NCBI RefSeq assembly: GCF_022605725.1
Contig: NC_065547.1
Location: 9,155,167-9,219,166 of the forward strand
DNA from: Anthonomus grandis grandis
Taxonomy: Eukaryota; Arthropoda; Insecta; Coleoptera; Curculionidae
Direction of reading: 5' to 3'
DNA length: 64,000 nt
The notes beneath the pieces are model-generated. The model was not told where the DNA came from. It did not search any database and saw only the letters and a list, made by a program, of their open reading frames with translations. The stretch's first letter is position 1; each line of letters begins with the position of its first letter. Shown piece by piece: positions 45,030 through 56,577 of this stretch. The translations under genes and the position numbers were made by a program.

Positions 45030-45520
45030 TCTTCATTTGAATGCCAGGATCGGAAAAGGTTTTAGTCCAGTCACTTTAATTTCCATTAAATTTAGATCCA
45101 CAGCTTCAATTAAATACACATATTTAAAAGATACAGTGTTTCTTTTTCCGCCTTTAAATTGCACTAATATAAAATTGCCTGTAGACAAATCAGAATCCTC
45201 AACTGGCATAAGTTCTATGTCTGAGTTTTCTGGTTCTTACTAATCTATTTCATCATCAGTATCACCCAGACTTATTTCACTATCAGAACTCTCAGACTGC
45301 GCAACTGGTAAACTTTTTTTTTCTTCAACTTTCAAAATTCTTGTAATTTCACTCGATGAAGTACTGGACCTTAAAGCAGGTCTTTAATTGGCCTTTGGCA
45401 TAAGTAGGTTTGACCCGGCAGATGCAACAACAAGAGATTTGGATTGATTTAAAGTATCAATGGATTTTGCAGTTTTTGAAGCTTGAATCGCACCCTCGTA
45501 ATTAACCAAGTCTTAGAGAT
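45030..45520 (-). pseudogene. C-terminal fragment of a transposase-like protein (pogo-type tail)
   Basis: Minus strand reads NYEGAIQASKTAKSIDTLNQ, then VAQSESSDSEISLGDTDDEI, and ends STGNFILVQFKGGKRNTVSF with KYVYLIEAVDLNLMEIKVTG. An acidic serine-rich segment followed by a conserved FILVQF-type strand is the tail layout of many insect jerky/pogo transposases (compare GEFIIAKFPTEKRDRLF at 31737). Internal stops. Assignment is by layout only. Confidence 0.4.
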
Positions 45521-46247
45521 AGTTATATATTTATTATTATAATAATTAGTCTAGTCTTTACAAAAAACATGCTTAATCAAAATGTGCGAGTTTTTAGCAC
45601 AAAGAACGTATTGATCAGCATTATTTCAAATATTTAGCACCGAAACTTTATAATATTAAATAAATTTGTCTTTTTTTATTGTATGTGTTGTACAAGATAT
45701 TGCTGTCTTTATTCTTACCGTAATTTTAAAACCGGTAATAAAAATAATTAAATATGGACTGATACCAATAAATTATGAGTGATGTAAGACCGTGATGAAA
45801 TATTTTCTCGAACTTGACAAGAATAACCTAATATTGATTTTTAAGCCCGAATTGGACTTTATATATGTTACAGGTAAAGTTAGAATAACGGTTAAACTTA
45901 GGTTTACCCGGATAAACTGCACAATACCCAGAAAACATGGGTAAAGTCCAAAATATTAATAAAATTGTACACGTTTCGGGCTTTACCCGGGTAAACCGCG
46001 TTCTATCCGCCTTGGCGTGGTTAATGTTAAAAAATAACGCCATAAATATTTGGAGAAATGTATTTAATTAAAAAAACAGATTTTACAAATCAAAGGTTAC
46101 ACTAAAGCTGTATCCTAACAAAGTAAAAGATAATATAATCTATTTGTTCAAACAAGACAAGCTGCTGTAACATTTCGAGTTACAAAGATTTCTAATAACT
46201 TTACATTTACATTTATTGGTCATGCATTTAGTTTTACAATTGCATCG

Positions 46248-49205
46248 TTTATTTTTATTTTTTTAAGTACTTTATTGTCGAAAATTTGGTACATGTACAC
46301 GAATTTTATTGACAAAGCTTCAGAAAATAAATACAATCAAATCAGATTTTACAAAACAAATATAAAAAATTTATACAACATATAAAATGCCTAAAAAAAA
46401 AATGCAAGAGAAAAATGTTATAAACAAAATCTTTATAAAACAAAATATATGCATGTAGACAAAGGTAGCAGAGATAAAGGGACACCTAAAGGTATGTCCA
46501 AAAATTAAAATTAACAGATTAAAAGCTTAGCATCTACTACACAACATCCTCAGCCTTAAAAAAGTCTTCAATCGAATAAAAGGCTTTTAGAAGCAAATAT
46601 GACTTCAGTTTACAACGAAACTGGCGCAAAGACTGAACACTTCTTAATTACACGCTAATGTGATTATAAATCATTAAACCGCGATATATAAATGAATCTT
46701 TGATAGATGTAAAATGAGGAATAGGAAGGGGAATATTATTAATCTGTCTGGTAGGATAACTGTGATGTCGGATTGGAAAACTGTTCTTATTTTTGAATAT
46801 TAAACATGCAGTTTCCAAAATAAATAATGATGGTAGGGTCAAAATACGGCTCTTTGAAAAGATTACCACAATGCATTCTAGAATGGGCCTTAAATAAACT
46901 TCTGACAGCCCTCTTCTGCAGCACAAAAACAGACTGAAACAGATAATTTGAACATGCACCCCAAAATGGAAGAGCATACCTTAAATGCGACTCGAACAAA
47001 GCAAAGTACACATCACGAGCAACATCTCTCCCCAGTTCATGAACGGTTGCCCTAACAGAGAAGCAGTCAGAAGCAAGTTTTTTATTTAACTTTATTATAT
47101 GGTCAGAAAACTTTAAATCTTTATCAATGACTAAACCAAGAAATGCAGAATTGTCTACCATGTCCAATGCGTTCTCACTAAAATCAAGACTCTCAGCTTG
47201 AAAATTGAAACCAATAATATGGGACTTTGACATATTTAAGCAAAGTTGATTGGAATCACACCATTGCTTCAATTTCAGGAGATCGGCTGCAACATCTCTG
47301 ACAAGCTGCTTGGGATCTTTATTCGACTATAAAACCGTTGTGTCGTCAGCAAACAATGTAAAATGTCCACATATGCTAAGAGTAATAAGATCATTAATGT
47401 ATACAAGAAATAGAAGGGGACCAAGAACTGACCCCTATGGAACACCACAATCTACAGACTCCCTACCAGAAAACTCACCATTAAGGTACACAGACTGCTC
47501 GCGACCAGACAAATAGCACTCAAACCACTTCAGTGCAACACCCCTAACTCCATAAGCAGAAAGCTTCTTAAGCAGTATCCTATGACTCACACAATCAAAA
47601 GCTTTGGATAAGTCACAGAACACCGCCGCAGTCGCCTCTCTTCCATTAACACCCTGGAGAAGTTTAGACAAGAAATCAAACATAGCGTCAGAGGTGCTTT
47701 TCCCTGATAGAAAACTAAATTGTTCATCTCGAAGAACCCCTCCCCCCAGAAGAAACCTTAAAAGACGATCCTTCATAAGTCTTTCAATTAACTTAGATAA
47801 AGTAGACAAAATTGGAATCGGCCTATAGTTGGATGGACTAGAACGATCACCACCCTTATAAAGAGGTAAAATTTTTGCTAATTTTAGGCAAAGAGGAAAT
47901 GTGCCCGACTGAAATGAAACATTAATAGCATCAGAAAGAGCCTGAATAGCACTCAAAGGAAGTTTTTCTAATAAATTCACTGAAATACCATCGTCGCTAG
48001 ATGCCCTTTTCTTTTTCATCGATCCTATAGTGCAAAAAATCTCCCTGGGAGATTTTTTTTTTAGTGGGGCTGAGGTAAAATGAGTTTCCACTAGTGGTAG
48101 GTAAAAATTTGAGAGGGTCATAAGTGGAAGAGAGACCCTTTGTGAGGATATCAGCAACCGAACAAAAGTACTTATTCAATATGTCAGAATCAATCTGCAC
48201 CTCTTGAGAGCCATTACTTTTGGACACAACCTCAATAACAATTGACCACGCTTTGCGTTGCTCATTGGAGGAATATTTCAAACGTTTGGAATAATAGAGT
48301 CTTTCGACCTCACACAACTTTCCGGTAAACTTTTCGATATCTCGAGAATAGCGACAATACAAAATTATTTATCGGGTAGAACATTTTTAAAATACCAAAA
48401 AATCTAAGATTACGACCGGAAATGCGAATACCAGGAGTTAACCATCTTTTCCGGTCCCTAAATCGACTTTTTAATGGGTGAACGGGAAAGTATCTATCAA
48501 CTAACTTTGAAAGAGATGCGTGAAATGAAGCAAGAGCATCCTGCTTACAAAATATGAGTCCCAATTAAAAGACCGACATCCTGCATCAAAAGACCGGAAG
48601 TTCCTTGTGCTGTAAATTCTACCCAAACCTCTGGATTTGTATCTTTTTCTGAATGGCACCTGAGCCAGGATGGCACTATGATCAGACAAAGCTGGATCAA
48701 ATACATTACAAATTACATTCTCCTGTATATTGGAGGCAACATAGTCAATGGTTGTTGATGTGGTACCTGTTACACGCGTAGGGCTGTTAACATGCATAGA
48801 AATATTAAAAGAGGAAAGCAAATTAATTAAATCCAATGTAGCCCTATTCTCCCCATCTTCAAAATCTATATGAACATCGCCAGCAAGAATTATAGTATTT
48901 TTAGGAGCAAATTTTAAAAGGAATTGTTCAAGCCTATTTAAAAAAGTACTTATACTACTATTTGGGGAACGATACATACACATAATATAATAATTGGCCT
49001 TACCAGAATAAACAATTGAGAATTCAAACTCCTTTTCGACACTAAGATCATCAAAATCGCCAAAACCAAAAAAGCCGTCAAAAACATTGATGCACAAGAG
49101 CCACAGTGCCACCATATCCAAGGCCAGCCCTACAGAATTTGGAAGCTACAGAGTAGCCAGGAAGGGAAATTGGTTCCTCATTTCTCAACCAGTGCTGAGT
49201 AAGTA
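46248..49205 (-). mobile_element. LINE inserted in the Ginger element, 5'-truncated
   Basis: Minus-strand non-LTR element. Its 5' end falls inside the endonuclease (first clear residues HWLRNEEPISLPGYSVASKF). The 3' end is AATAAAGTACTTAAAAAAAT at about 46248-46270 (complement), an A-rich tail with a polyadenylation signal. It separates the Ginger coding part (above 49205) from its left arm. Confidence 0.8.
46640..49200 (-). pseudogene. LINE EN-RT polyprotein, multiply broken
   Basis: EN: GLGYGGTVALVH, YYIMCMYRSPNS, TIILAGDVHIDFEDG and TSTTIDYVASNI, ending PALSDHSAILAQV with the catalytic SDH. RT pieces: ILPLYKGGDRSSPSNYRPIP (fingers), VFCDLSKAFDCVSHRILLKK, then a stop in VDCGVP at 47435. Next come FADDTTV near 47340 and SAFLGLVIDKDLKFSDHIIK at about 47140, and the tail LFHFGVHVQIICF / FTSIKDSFIYRGLMIYNHI at about 46650-46970. 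Stops or shifts near 48500, 48360, 48000, 47435 and 46970. Order and motifs fit the jockey/CR1 supergroup. Confidence 0.85.
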
Positions 49206-50818
49206 AGACAATGACAATGACTTATAACCTTGACCTCCTAAAAGTGACTGTTCGTTTGCAAGTTGTCCTAAATTTTTCTTTTCCGGTGATACACTTTCCA
49301 TCTCAATAAGTTTCTCACTGCACACAGAAAATTGGTTCCTGGAAAACATTTCTTCGATAGTTCCTCTCTTGTTCGCTAGCTTATACAAATTGTCGTCAGT
49401 TTTCACGATAACTGTCATGAGAATGTTTCTAAAACCACCCCTTCCTCAATCAACGTCTAAAAACTCTTTTACTCTCACTGTATCTCCAACAAAACATGGG
49501 GGAAACTTTGAATTAGATAAAGCTTTCATCTTCTTTGCTTCATTTTCTAAATTTCTTTTTGCGTCTAGTCTGTTTGACTGGAATATACTCCTTTGGTACA
49601 AGCAAAGTTCACACCTTATATTCCCTGATGTATTTAAATTGTCACACTCTATACACTTGCTCTGATTTTCTGAAGTTTCTGTATTACTAGCGTTTTCTCG
49701 ATAACTATTGTTGCCATTTTCCATATTGCTACCTTCAGTAATATCTTCTTGCCAATTGTCTGGTTCTGGGTCACTATCCATAGACTGGTTTATATTTATT
49801 TCTTGTTGAGGCTGTTCACCTAAACCAAATTCCCTTACCACTTTCTCGAGCTCTTCTTCGGTTCATAGATTTTCAATAGCTTCTTTTGGAAAAGCTGATG
49901 TGGAGCTTGTTTTATCCCATCATGGTATGCCCTATTTTTCATTAACTGAATAAATCTTAGACCTTCTGACCATCGCGTGCAGTTTTCATCGTCCATCCAC
50001 ATCATAAGCATGTTCTGTATATCTTGATTTGCTCTTTCCACGCTGCCTTGTGACTGACTGTGACGTGGTTTCCCATGGACTATTTTAAGGCTACTCCACA
50101 TCGTACATAACTCTTCGATGACATGGTTGGCGAACTTCCGGCCGTTGTCCGATGGGGCGCCGAAAATACAAAATATGTCTACCAGTCTCTTAGCTACTTC
50201 CTCAGCCCTTTTCGACGTTATAGGACGTATTTGAACAAACTTAGTTAAGTGGTCCTGATACTCCATAACAAATTTGTATTCTCTATCCGGATGGGATTGC
50301 ATGTCAATTAGATCCACTTGACAACGGCTGTTCATCTCCGAAAAAACCATTGGTTTAACCACAAGTCCTTTTTTGGCAGATTTCAGTTTCTTTTGGCACC
50401 CTTCACACAAGCCCAGATAGAAATTAATACCATCTTGAGTTATATTCTAGTACTTTTTTTTACATTCGCTTTCCATACGGTGCTTACCGCAATGTCCTAT
50501 AGCTAAATGTGCATCATGAAAAATGTCAAACATTTCGTCGTTTGTAACGTAATATTTAATGCTAGATTCACCTCATGGTACACGAGCAATAAGCTTTTTA
50601 ACGCCTCTAACAGAACATATGTCAAAGCCCTTTAACCGCCGATATTGTAGCGTAGTATTAGTTTTAGAGTTTTTTGCCAACTTGACTGGTTCTAACATTT
50701 CTTGGTATTGTTCATTATTAAAATAAAAACTATTTGCACTTTTCGTAGACACCAACTCGGTAAAAACTTCGTAAAAACGCTGTGCTAAACGCGCACGTCT
50801 ACTCTCTTCGGTTACCAT
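49206..50818 (-). pseudogene. Ginger transposase / KRBA2-like integrase protein
   Basis: ATG at 50818 gives MVTEESRRARLAQRFYEVFT. A zinc-binding H-H-C-C module spans about 50540-50400 (AHLAIGHCGKHRM .. LCEGCQ). The rve-type catalytic core follows: CQVDLIDMQSHPD (first D), FGAPSDNGRKFANHV (second D) and SQGSVERANQDIQ (E, about 36 residues on), then YHDGIKQAPHQLFQKKL. After a frameshift at about 49840 comes a linker with CxxC pairs (CIECDNLNTSGNIRCELC) and the segment FVGDTVRVKEFLDVD. Stops at 50573, about 50450 and 49446. This layout is shared by vertebrate KRBA2-type genes and Ginger transposons; TIRs here support the transposon reading. Confidence 0.83.
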
Positions 50819-50879
50819 TTTAGAACTGAACTGAACGTGGTGAAAGATGATGCAATAATAATTCCTACATCCAACTTTA

Positions 50880-51035
50880 CCCACGCAAAAGCGGATAGAA
50901 CGCGGTTTACCCGGGTAAAATCCGAAATATGTGTAATTTCAATATTATTTCGGAGTTTACCCATGTTTTATGGGTATTGTGCAGTTTATCCGGGTAAACC
51001 TAAGTTTAACCGTTATTCTAACTTTACCCGTAACA
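50880..51035. repeat. Ginger right TIR
   Basis: Inverted partner of 45866-46028. Contains at least five CGGGTAAA/TTTACCCG units, such as GCGGTTTACCCGGGTAAAAT. Internal palindromes like TTTACCCGGGTAAA may be binding sites of the integrase-like enzyme. Confidence 0.88.
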
Positions 51036-51039
51036 TATA

Positions 51040-52710
51040 TATCCCATATGAAAAAGTACCAACAAGCTTCTAAGTAGAGCAGCTTCGGTACTAATTATTT
51101 ATTTCTTCCTTGTACTTGTACGTAAAGTAGAAGAAGTGTTTTGTATTTAAATTTTGTAATTTGGAAAATAAACGTATTATTATATTTTTGAAAATTAATC
51201 ATGTCATTTTTTAATGCTCATTTAAATCAGATGACAAAAAAAATATTTTTTTTAATAATTTAAGCATAATATGTATTATTATTTATATTTTTTAAAGCTT
51301 TCAATAAAGTTATAGTTATATTACAGTACTCTGCCAGTATGCACGTTACCCTTTTTGCATACTTAATAAGGTTTTATTACTCTCTACTGATTTGAAATAG
51401 ACTATAGGAATAAATTTCGAGACTAAAAAATTTGTTTTAACAATACCCTTAGAAGATCGTTACACGTGCTGAAACCAGGCCTATAATTTATTTTTTCCCA
51501 AAGGACCTCAAAATAAATTATCGTCCCGCTAATTCCTTTCATAAAATACTCAAGCACACCCCATTTAAACACCCTTGTTTGTTTGCTTTTTGTTCGTCTG
51601 ATATAAAATGATGGCCAATAAATCAGCACCTTAAAAATGTCAAATTATTACCAAGGACGATCATTAATTTATGGCATTTTTATGATATCTGAAGGCCTTA
51701 ACTAATTGAATTAGGAACGCCTTGGATCCATAAAAAGCCAATTGGAACTTAATTGAGCCATAATCAAGGACCATTGGGACAAAGGCAAACATTTCAGTTC
51801 GATAATGTTAGGAGATTATATAAGTTTTGACCTTTTAAAATATATGCTTACATAATGGCTAAACTAGATAATATTTAGCATAATATCATAGCATATATAT
51901 CTTATAATTCTTTATAATTATACCGTTAATTAAAAATATAAGTAAATTATTCGCTGAAGCCTCATAAATGGAACATCTTATTTCTACCCGAGGTTCAAAG
52001 GTCGGAAATTCAATTTTCCCTTTGGCAATCGATTTTTTTTGTGTGAGGCAACGGATTGTTTTTACGTTAGAGGGAAATTATTTTTCTATTTTTAGATAAA
52101 GAATAAGTTTTATTCAACTAACGTTAAAAACAAACACTAACAATCAATAAAACAATATTAATAATAATAATAATAAAAGCAGATCAAAGAGGCGGTAAAC
52201 GAAAAACGACATCAGAAATTAGTGATAAAATGTGAAAGTCAAATAAGAGAGTAAAACAAAAAACAGTGAAATGGACGTATGTAGAAAATAAGGAAATCAT
52301 GTAGTGAAATCTCCACAGTGTAGAACATACTGAAACCATCAATTTTAAAGTGGCATTCTAATAATTGGTCAATAAAAGACGTTATATTAGAAAACAAAAC
52401 AAAATTACTAATGAAATAATAAACCCCGAATATGAAAAACATAACAGGTAAGAAGAATTAAATAATAAAGCAGCAGCTTGTGAATGCACAATTTAAAAAA
52501 TAAATAATCATCACACAACACAATCTAGAAGTATTACCAGATTCAATAATAACACAAATACTTACAACTTTAAGCGATGGAGACTAGCAAATAAAACCCA
52601 ACAAATCACCATTTAAAAAATTAAATAATAACTCTCAAGCAAAGAAATTATAAATCTCATAAAGCTTTACAAGAAATAATGGAATAGAAAAAAATATAAT
52701 TGCATACCAC
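51040..52710. other. no gene recognised
   Basis: AT-rich, no transposon protein traces. The stretch 51400-51820 is slightly GC-richer and appears single-copy. The ORFs here have no known domain. Confidence 0.4.
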
Positions 52711-54380
52711 CTGTAGCGGGGGTACTTACGTACTTGCCGTATGTCCACCCTCTAACCTTTGACGTCGCAGGGTATCCGTCAACCCCCCTCACTATTTCTT
52801 TGTACAGTTATAGGAAAAAAGTCGACAAAATGCCTAGGGCGCCACTCTGAGTAATTAAAGGAGCTTAAAGTCCCCTCTAGCCTCTCGGGTAAGCCTTTAG
52901 ACAGTGGAAAAACCAGGTAGAGATTGAAAGTTGACTGTCCGGTTATAATGAGATCTTATTGCTCTTAATCTTTATTATTACAAATACTAATAAGTAATAG
53001 ATTTGGTTGCTTAAAACTAAATAAACAAAAGTGTCCTTAAAATCTAACAATCCCCATTACCAATTTCTATGATTAAGCACAGGCAGTTATTTGGGAAAAT
53101 GTACCGGAAAATTCGGCACTCTATTAATGACGCAAAATAGTATGATTTAAGGGACGGGGTTATGATGTTTTGTACAAGCGGTTACGGATAACATTCATTA
53201 AGCAAAGCCGGAAACTCAACACCAATCAAGCGAAGCAATCCCAATCATCCGGTCAGCATTTACCAGACAATACAGACAACACAGACTCGGGTATTGCTTG
53301 GCTCTCACCACTTTGAGAAGCGAAGTAATAATTAATAAACGCGGCTACTGCCTGCCCTAACCCAATTCACACTGTGAACGTCAAGACAAAATTAAACGTA
53401 AATATTGAAAATTTAACGGTATTGAAATATGGAAAAATTACTGGTACTTCGCTCGAAAGGTATGGTACGACCTTACTGCGACGAATGTGATTCCTTGATG
53501 GACCTGGAACCTTTTTATACCCATCGCAGGAATTTGGATGCCGACGACTCACTAACATCCTCGGAACCAATCGTTAAATAAAAATGCAATTGGGAAAACT
53601 TAATGAAAATAGAGTTTTTCTCATGAAAACGGTACGGATTTATAGGCTATGACCTTATATGGTAAACAAACTTAGTTTCAGCTCTCAAAACCGGGTATTT
53701 CTAGGTGAAAACAGCGGGACAAAAGCTGGCCACATGTGTACAAGAAAACCGACTTTTCAGGAAAACCGCGGAAAACTGAATCATGATTTATATTATATTT
53801 TGCCACACCGGGCATGCCTCTTAATTTAACAGGGCTTCCCAAGGTAGGTAAACCTTGAAACTTGCAAAATAGAACATGTAAACAATGCAGCAGCATGAAA
53901 GGAAAATTTCATGAAAATAACCGGAAAACTGGAAGCATAGTGATGAAAACCCTCTCAGTTTTAGGCATTTGTGTTTCTTTATTATCATAAGAATAACCAG
54001 GGCTGAAAACAATAAGGCCAGGGACTACAACATAGTCAACGGAGAACTAGGCATAACCTATAAGAAATCGAACCTTTCCAGGATACTATCAGGCTAGAAA
54101 CCTCTTTAAGTTGCTTTCTTTATATATGTTTACAATTATAAACCCCTCATGACACACAGGTAATGTTTAAAATGTATCTTTTTGTTATGTAAATTATAAA
54201 TTTAGAGGTTAAAATGTTAACGGAGCAAAATTATCTAAGTTGCCTTATAAAAGACTGCCTGGGCTTACCCTTATTACTATAAAATAAAGACAAAATCTTG
54301 TAACTTCGTTACACAACATTACATTTGCAACGGCAGTAATTATAAAACGTATTGTAATAATATTATTAACACCAAGAAAC
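52711..54380. other. unidentified, possible LTR-type sequence
   Basis: Starts TGTAGCGGGGGTACTTACGT, resembling an LTR start, and has unusual GC-richer blocks (for example around 52712-52930 and 53160-53370), but I found no second copy, no protein trace and no right border. Confidence 0.25.
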
Positions 54381-54397
54381 CCGCTAAATCTGCGTCA

Positions 54398-54522
54398 TTC
54401 CAGAATGACATAAGTGGTACACCGCACGACGTCTCGAAGGTTGTCGAGAATCTTCCGGAGCAGCGTTCTGCTGAATATATAAGGAGCGGCGTTTCTTGTT
54501 TTCAACAAGAAACGCGTAAGTT
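54398..54522 (+). promoter_or_regulatory. heat-shock-promoter-like region: HSEs, TATA, hairpin, donor
   Basis: TTCCAGAA at 54398-54405 and a three-unit alternating motif GAATCTTCCGGAG at 54448-54460 fit the nGAAnnTTC heat-shock element. TATATAAG at 54476-54483 sits just downstream. A perfect 12-bp stem with a 3-nt loop (54489-54515, GCGTTTCTTGTT) covers the expected start region, followed at once by GTAAGT (54516-54521). This could be the promoter and first exon of a heat-inducible gene, or the regulatory part of a retroelement. No downstream exon was identified. Confidence 0.35.
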
Positions 54523-54929
54523 TTTTTATTTTCTCAAAAACCGCTAGAGATAGGTATAGGAAAGTATGTATATTAAAAAAGACTCAAAATAAAGCAGGTA
54601 ATGAACTAATGTAAAAATATATAAGGTGCTCCATATAAAAAATAATAAATAGACGTTTATTTCAATAATTCCAAAAAAGGCAAAGTTTAGTTGATTGTGA
54701 CAAAAGCTAGTCAACTGGTCTTCCACATAAACCTTAGTTCATCAAAACAAAATTAATAACACACAACAAAGAATTTCTTTATAAACGAATTATAATTGAT
54801 ATACATATACCTATTCTTAAATACCTAATCATAATTTAAAGGGCCCCAAATTATTTTAAAATAAAAGCGACATCATACAATATTAACTACATAAAGTTTC
54901 TTTATTAATATATCATTAAACAAAAATAA

Positions 54930-55730
54930 CCATTTATATTATTGGTAAATTGTAAATTTTAAAATCTCAATAAAACTTTAAATGTTTATTAACAGATTTA
55001 AAGACTGACGGATTAAGAGATTTGATATTATTTGAAAGTTTGTTAAATTGATTAACCTACGGGTATGAAAATTATTTCTGTAAAAAGGCTGTACATTTCT
55101 TAGTTGAAAGTTATGCTTGGTTAACCTAAATGATTGAATAAGTTATTCAGAAAGATACTTTGACATTTTTCGATAAATAAATTATGAACAAACTTTAAAA
55201 ATAGACAATTACGTCGTTGCTCCATATTAAGCCAATGTAGTTGCAACATATAAATGAGATATTTGCTCAAATCGAATATGAATCTGGAACATAAGTTTTG
55301 AATTATTTGAATACGCTGGTTATTTAAAAATTCTAAGTAATTTGTGTATAAACAAGGAAAGAATCAGAAAGTCGCAGACCTTTTTATAGCAATATTAAGT
55401 ATGTACATACATGTCGAGATGCATAAAGTAATTTCAGAGAGAGGTAGGCCTTAGTAATAATTGAGTTGATATGCTCTGTAAACTGTCAAGATTTGTACAT
55501 TTTTCCATTTATCTGAATATAAAATTCTCGAAAAAATTCCTCCTTGTCCATATATTTATTGTTCTACATTTCTGACATTTATTCGCAGTATCAAGGGTCA
55601 AATTGTGTTGGTGCGAAATTTGATGATTTTTTTCTAAATCCGTATTAACAAGCCTTGTTGCTGCCAATGCCCTATTGGGTGCAAAGGTCGTATAATTAAA
55701 AGTGTTGTCATTTTTCTATACAGGGTCCTG
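54930..55730 (-). pseudogene. LINE RT C-terminal relic
   Basis: Minus strand: NRALAATRLVNTDLEKNHQI, then SHQHNLTLDTANKCQ and RRNFFENFIF. A later piece is SLQSISTQLLLRPTSL and the end is FNKLSNNIKSLNPSVFKSVN. Together these match the RT thumb to C-terminus of jockey/CR1-type LINEs (LDTAK..., FNKLP..IK). Heavily degraded; no catalytic box left. Confidence 0.5.
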
Positions 55731-55734
55731 CAAC

Positions 55735-55965
55735 AGTGCGTCGGTCTTTTATAAAGCCTAAAAAAATAAGGTTAAAAATTTCTAACCTCTTAAAAAAATG
55801 TTGGGACCTGATAGCGCATATTTGGAAAGTATACAGGGTGCTTCAAAAAAGTAGGGCGATATAAGCAGCATTTTTTTAAAATGGAATGCCATTCTTTTTA
55901 TTTTATTTTTAAGACCGCCTTAGGCTACCTAGTATACGCGCTAAATATGGCTGCTTTGTCATGCG
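55735..55965. other. two isolated mariner-type end motifs
   Basis: TATACAGGGTCCTGCAAC at 55719 and TATACAGGGTGCTTCAAAAA at 55830 look like left ends of two further mariner-type families. No partners found in the window. Confidence 0.4.
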
Positions 55966-56379
55966 CTTGCGCAGTTTGACTGAAATAATTTTTTTTATAA
56001 AAAAAATCTAAAAATCATTACATCATTTAATTTCATCTTGATACTAGAAATGTTAATTCAATGTCAATATTGGACTTAATTGGGATTCTAGAAGAATGGA
56101 GAATTACTTTGACTTAAATTGTTTCCTTCTGTCATATACAGGGTGTTCGTAGTTAGCAATCATATTTTACGAATTTCAAAGCTCCATTTCTCGCTTTTTT
56201 TAAATGGAACACTCTGTATATTTTTTATCCATTTAATGAAGATTTAATACATGAACATTTTTTATTATGTAAACATATTAGCTATCTTTAGTCGTTTTTA
56301 AAATATTCACGATAATAATTAAACAAGCATATTAAAAATATTTATCATTTTATTATTATTACACTAAGTGTTCAATATG

Positions 56380-56577
56380 TCCTCCGTTTTATTCAAAACA
56401 TAAATTAATACGTTCCTGAAAATTTCTTTCTACTTCATGTAGCATTTGTGGAGTTACTTGAGCAAACGCATCCCGTATTCTCTGCTCCATATCTACTGCC
56501 GTTGTAGGTGGATTTCTACTATAAATAATTTCTTTTACAAAACCCCATAAAAAAAATCTAATTTTGTTAGGTCAGGT
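56380..56577 (-). pseudogene. mariner-type transposase, C-terminal part after the insertion
   Basis: Minus strand: DLTKLDFFLWGFVKEIIYSR, then NPPTTAVDMEQRIRDAFAQV and TPQMLHEVERNFQERI. It carries the third catalytic D (PDLTKLDFF) and continues the gene whose 5' part is at 58920-59782. Removing the insertion and one AGGT rejoins RSPDLT. Confidence 0.85.

Larger units (their letters stand above)
45866..51035 (-). mobile_element. Ginger-type (integrase-like) DNA transposon with TIRs of about 165 bp
   Basis: Left arm 45866-46028 and right arm about 50880-51035 are inverted copies: TGTTACAGGTAAAGTTAG at the left, and the right end reads TGTTACGGGTAAAGTTAG on the complement. TATA flanks both sides (45862-45865 and 51036-51039), fitting the 4-5 bp duplication of Ginger elements. 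Each arm carries several TTTACCCG/CGGGTAAA units. The gene inside is an integrase-like protein on the minus strand, and a LINE has inserted in the middle. Confidence 0.88.

Noticed and set aside
52711..54380. Full LTR retrotransposon starting TGTAGCG
   Set aside because: Shares only the first seven bases with the 56578 insertion; no second LTR, target duplication or protein trace.
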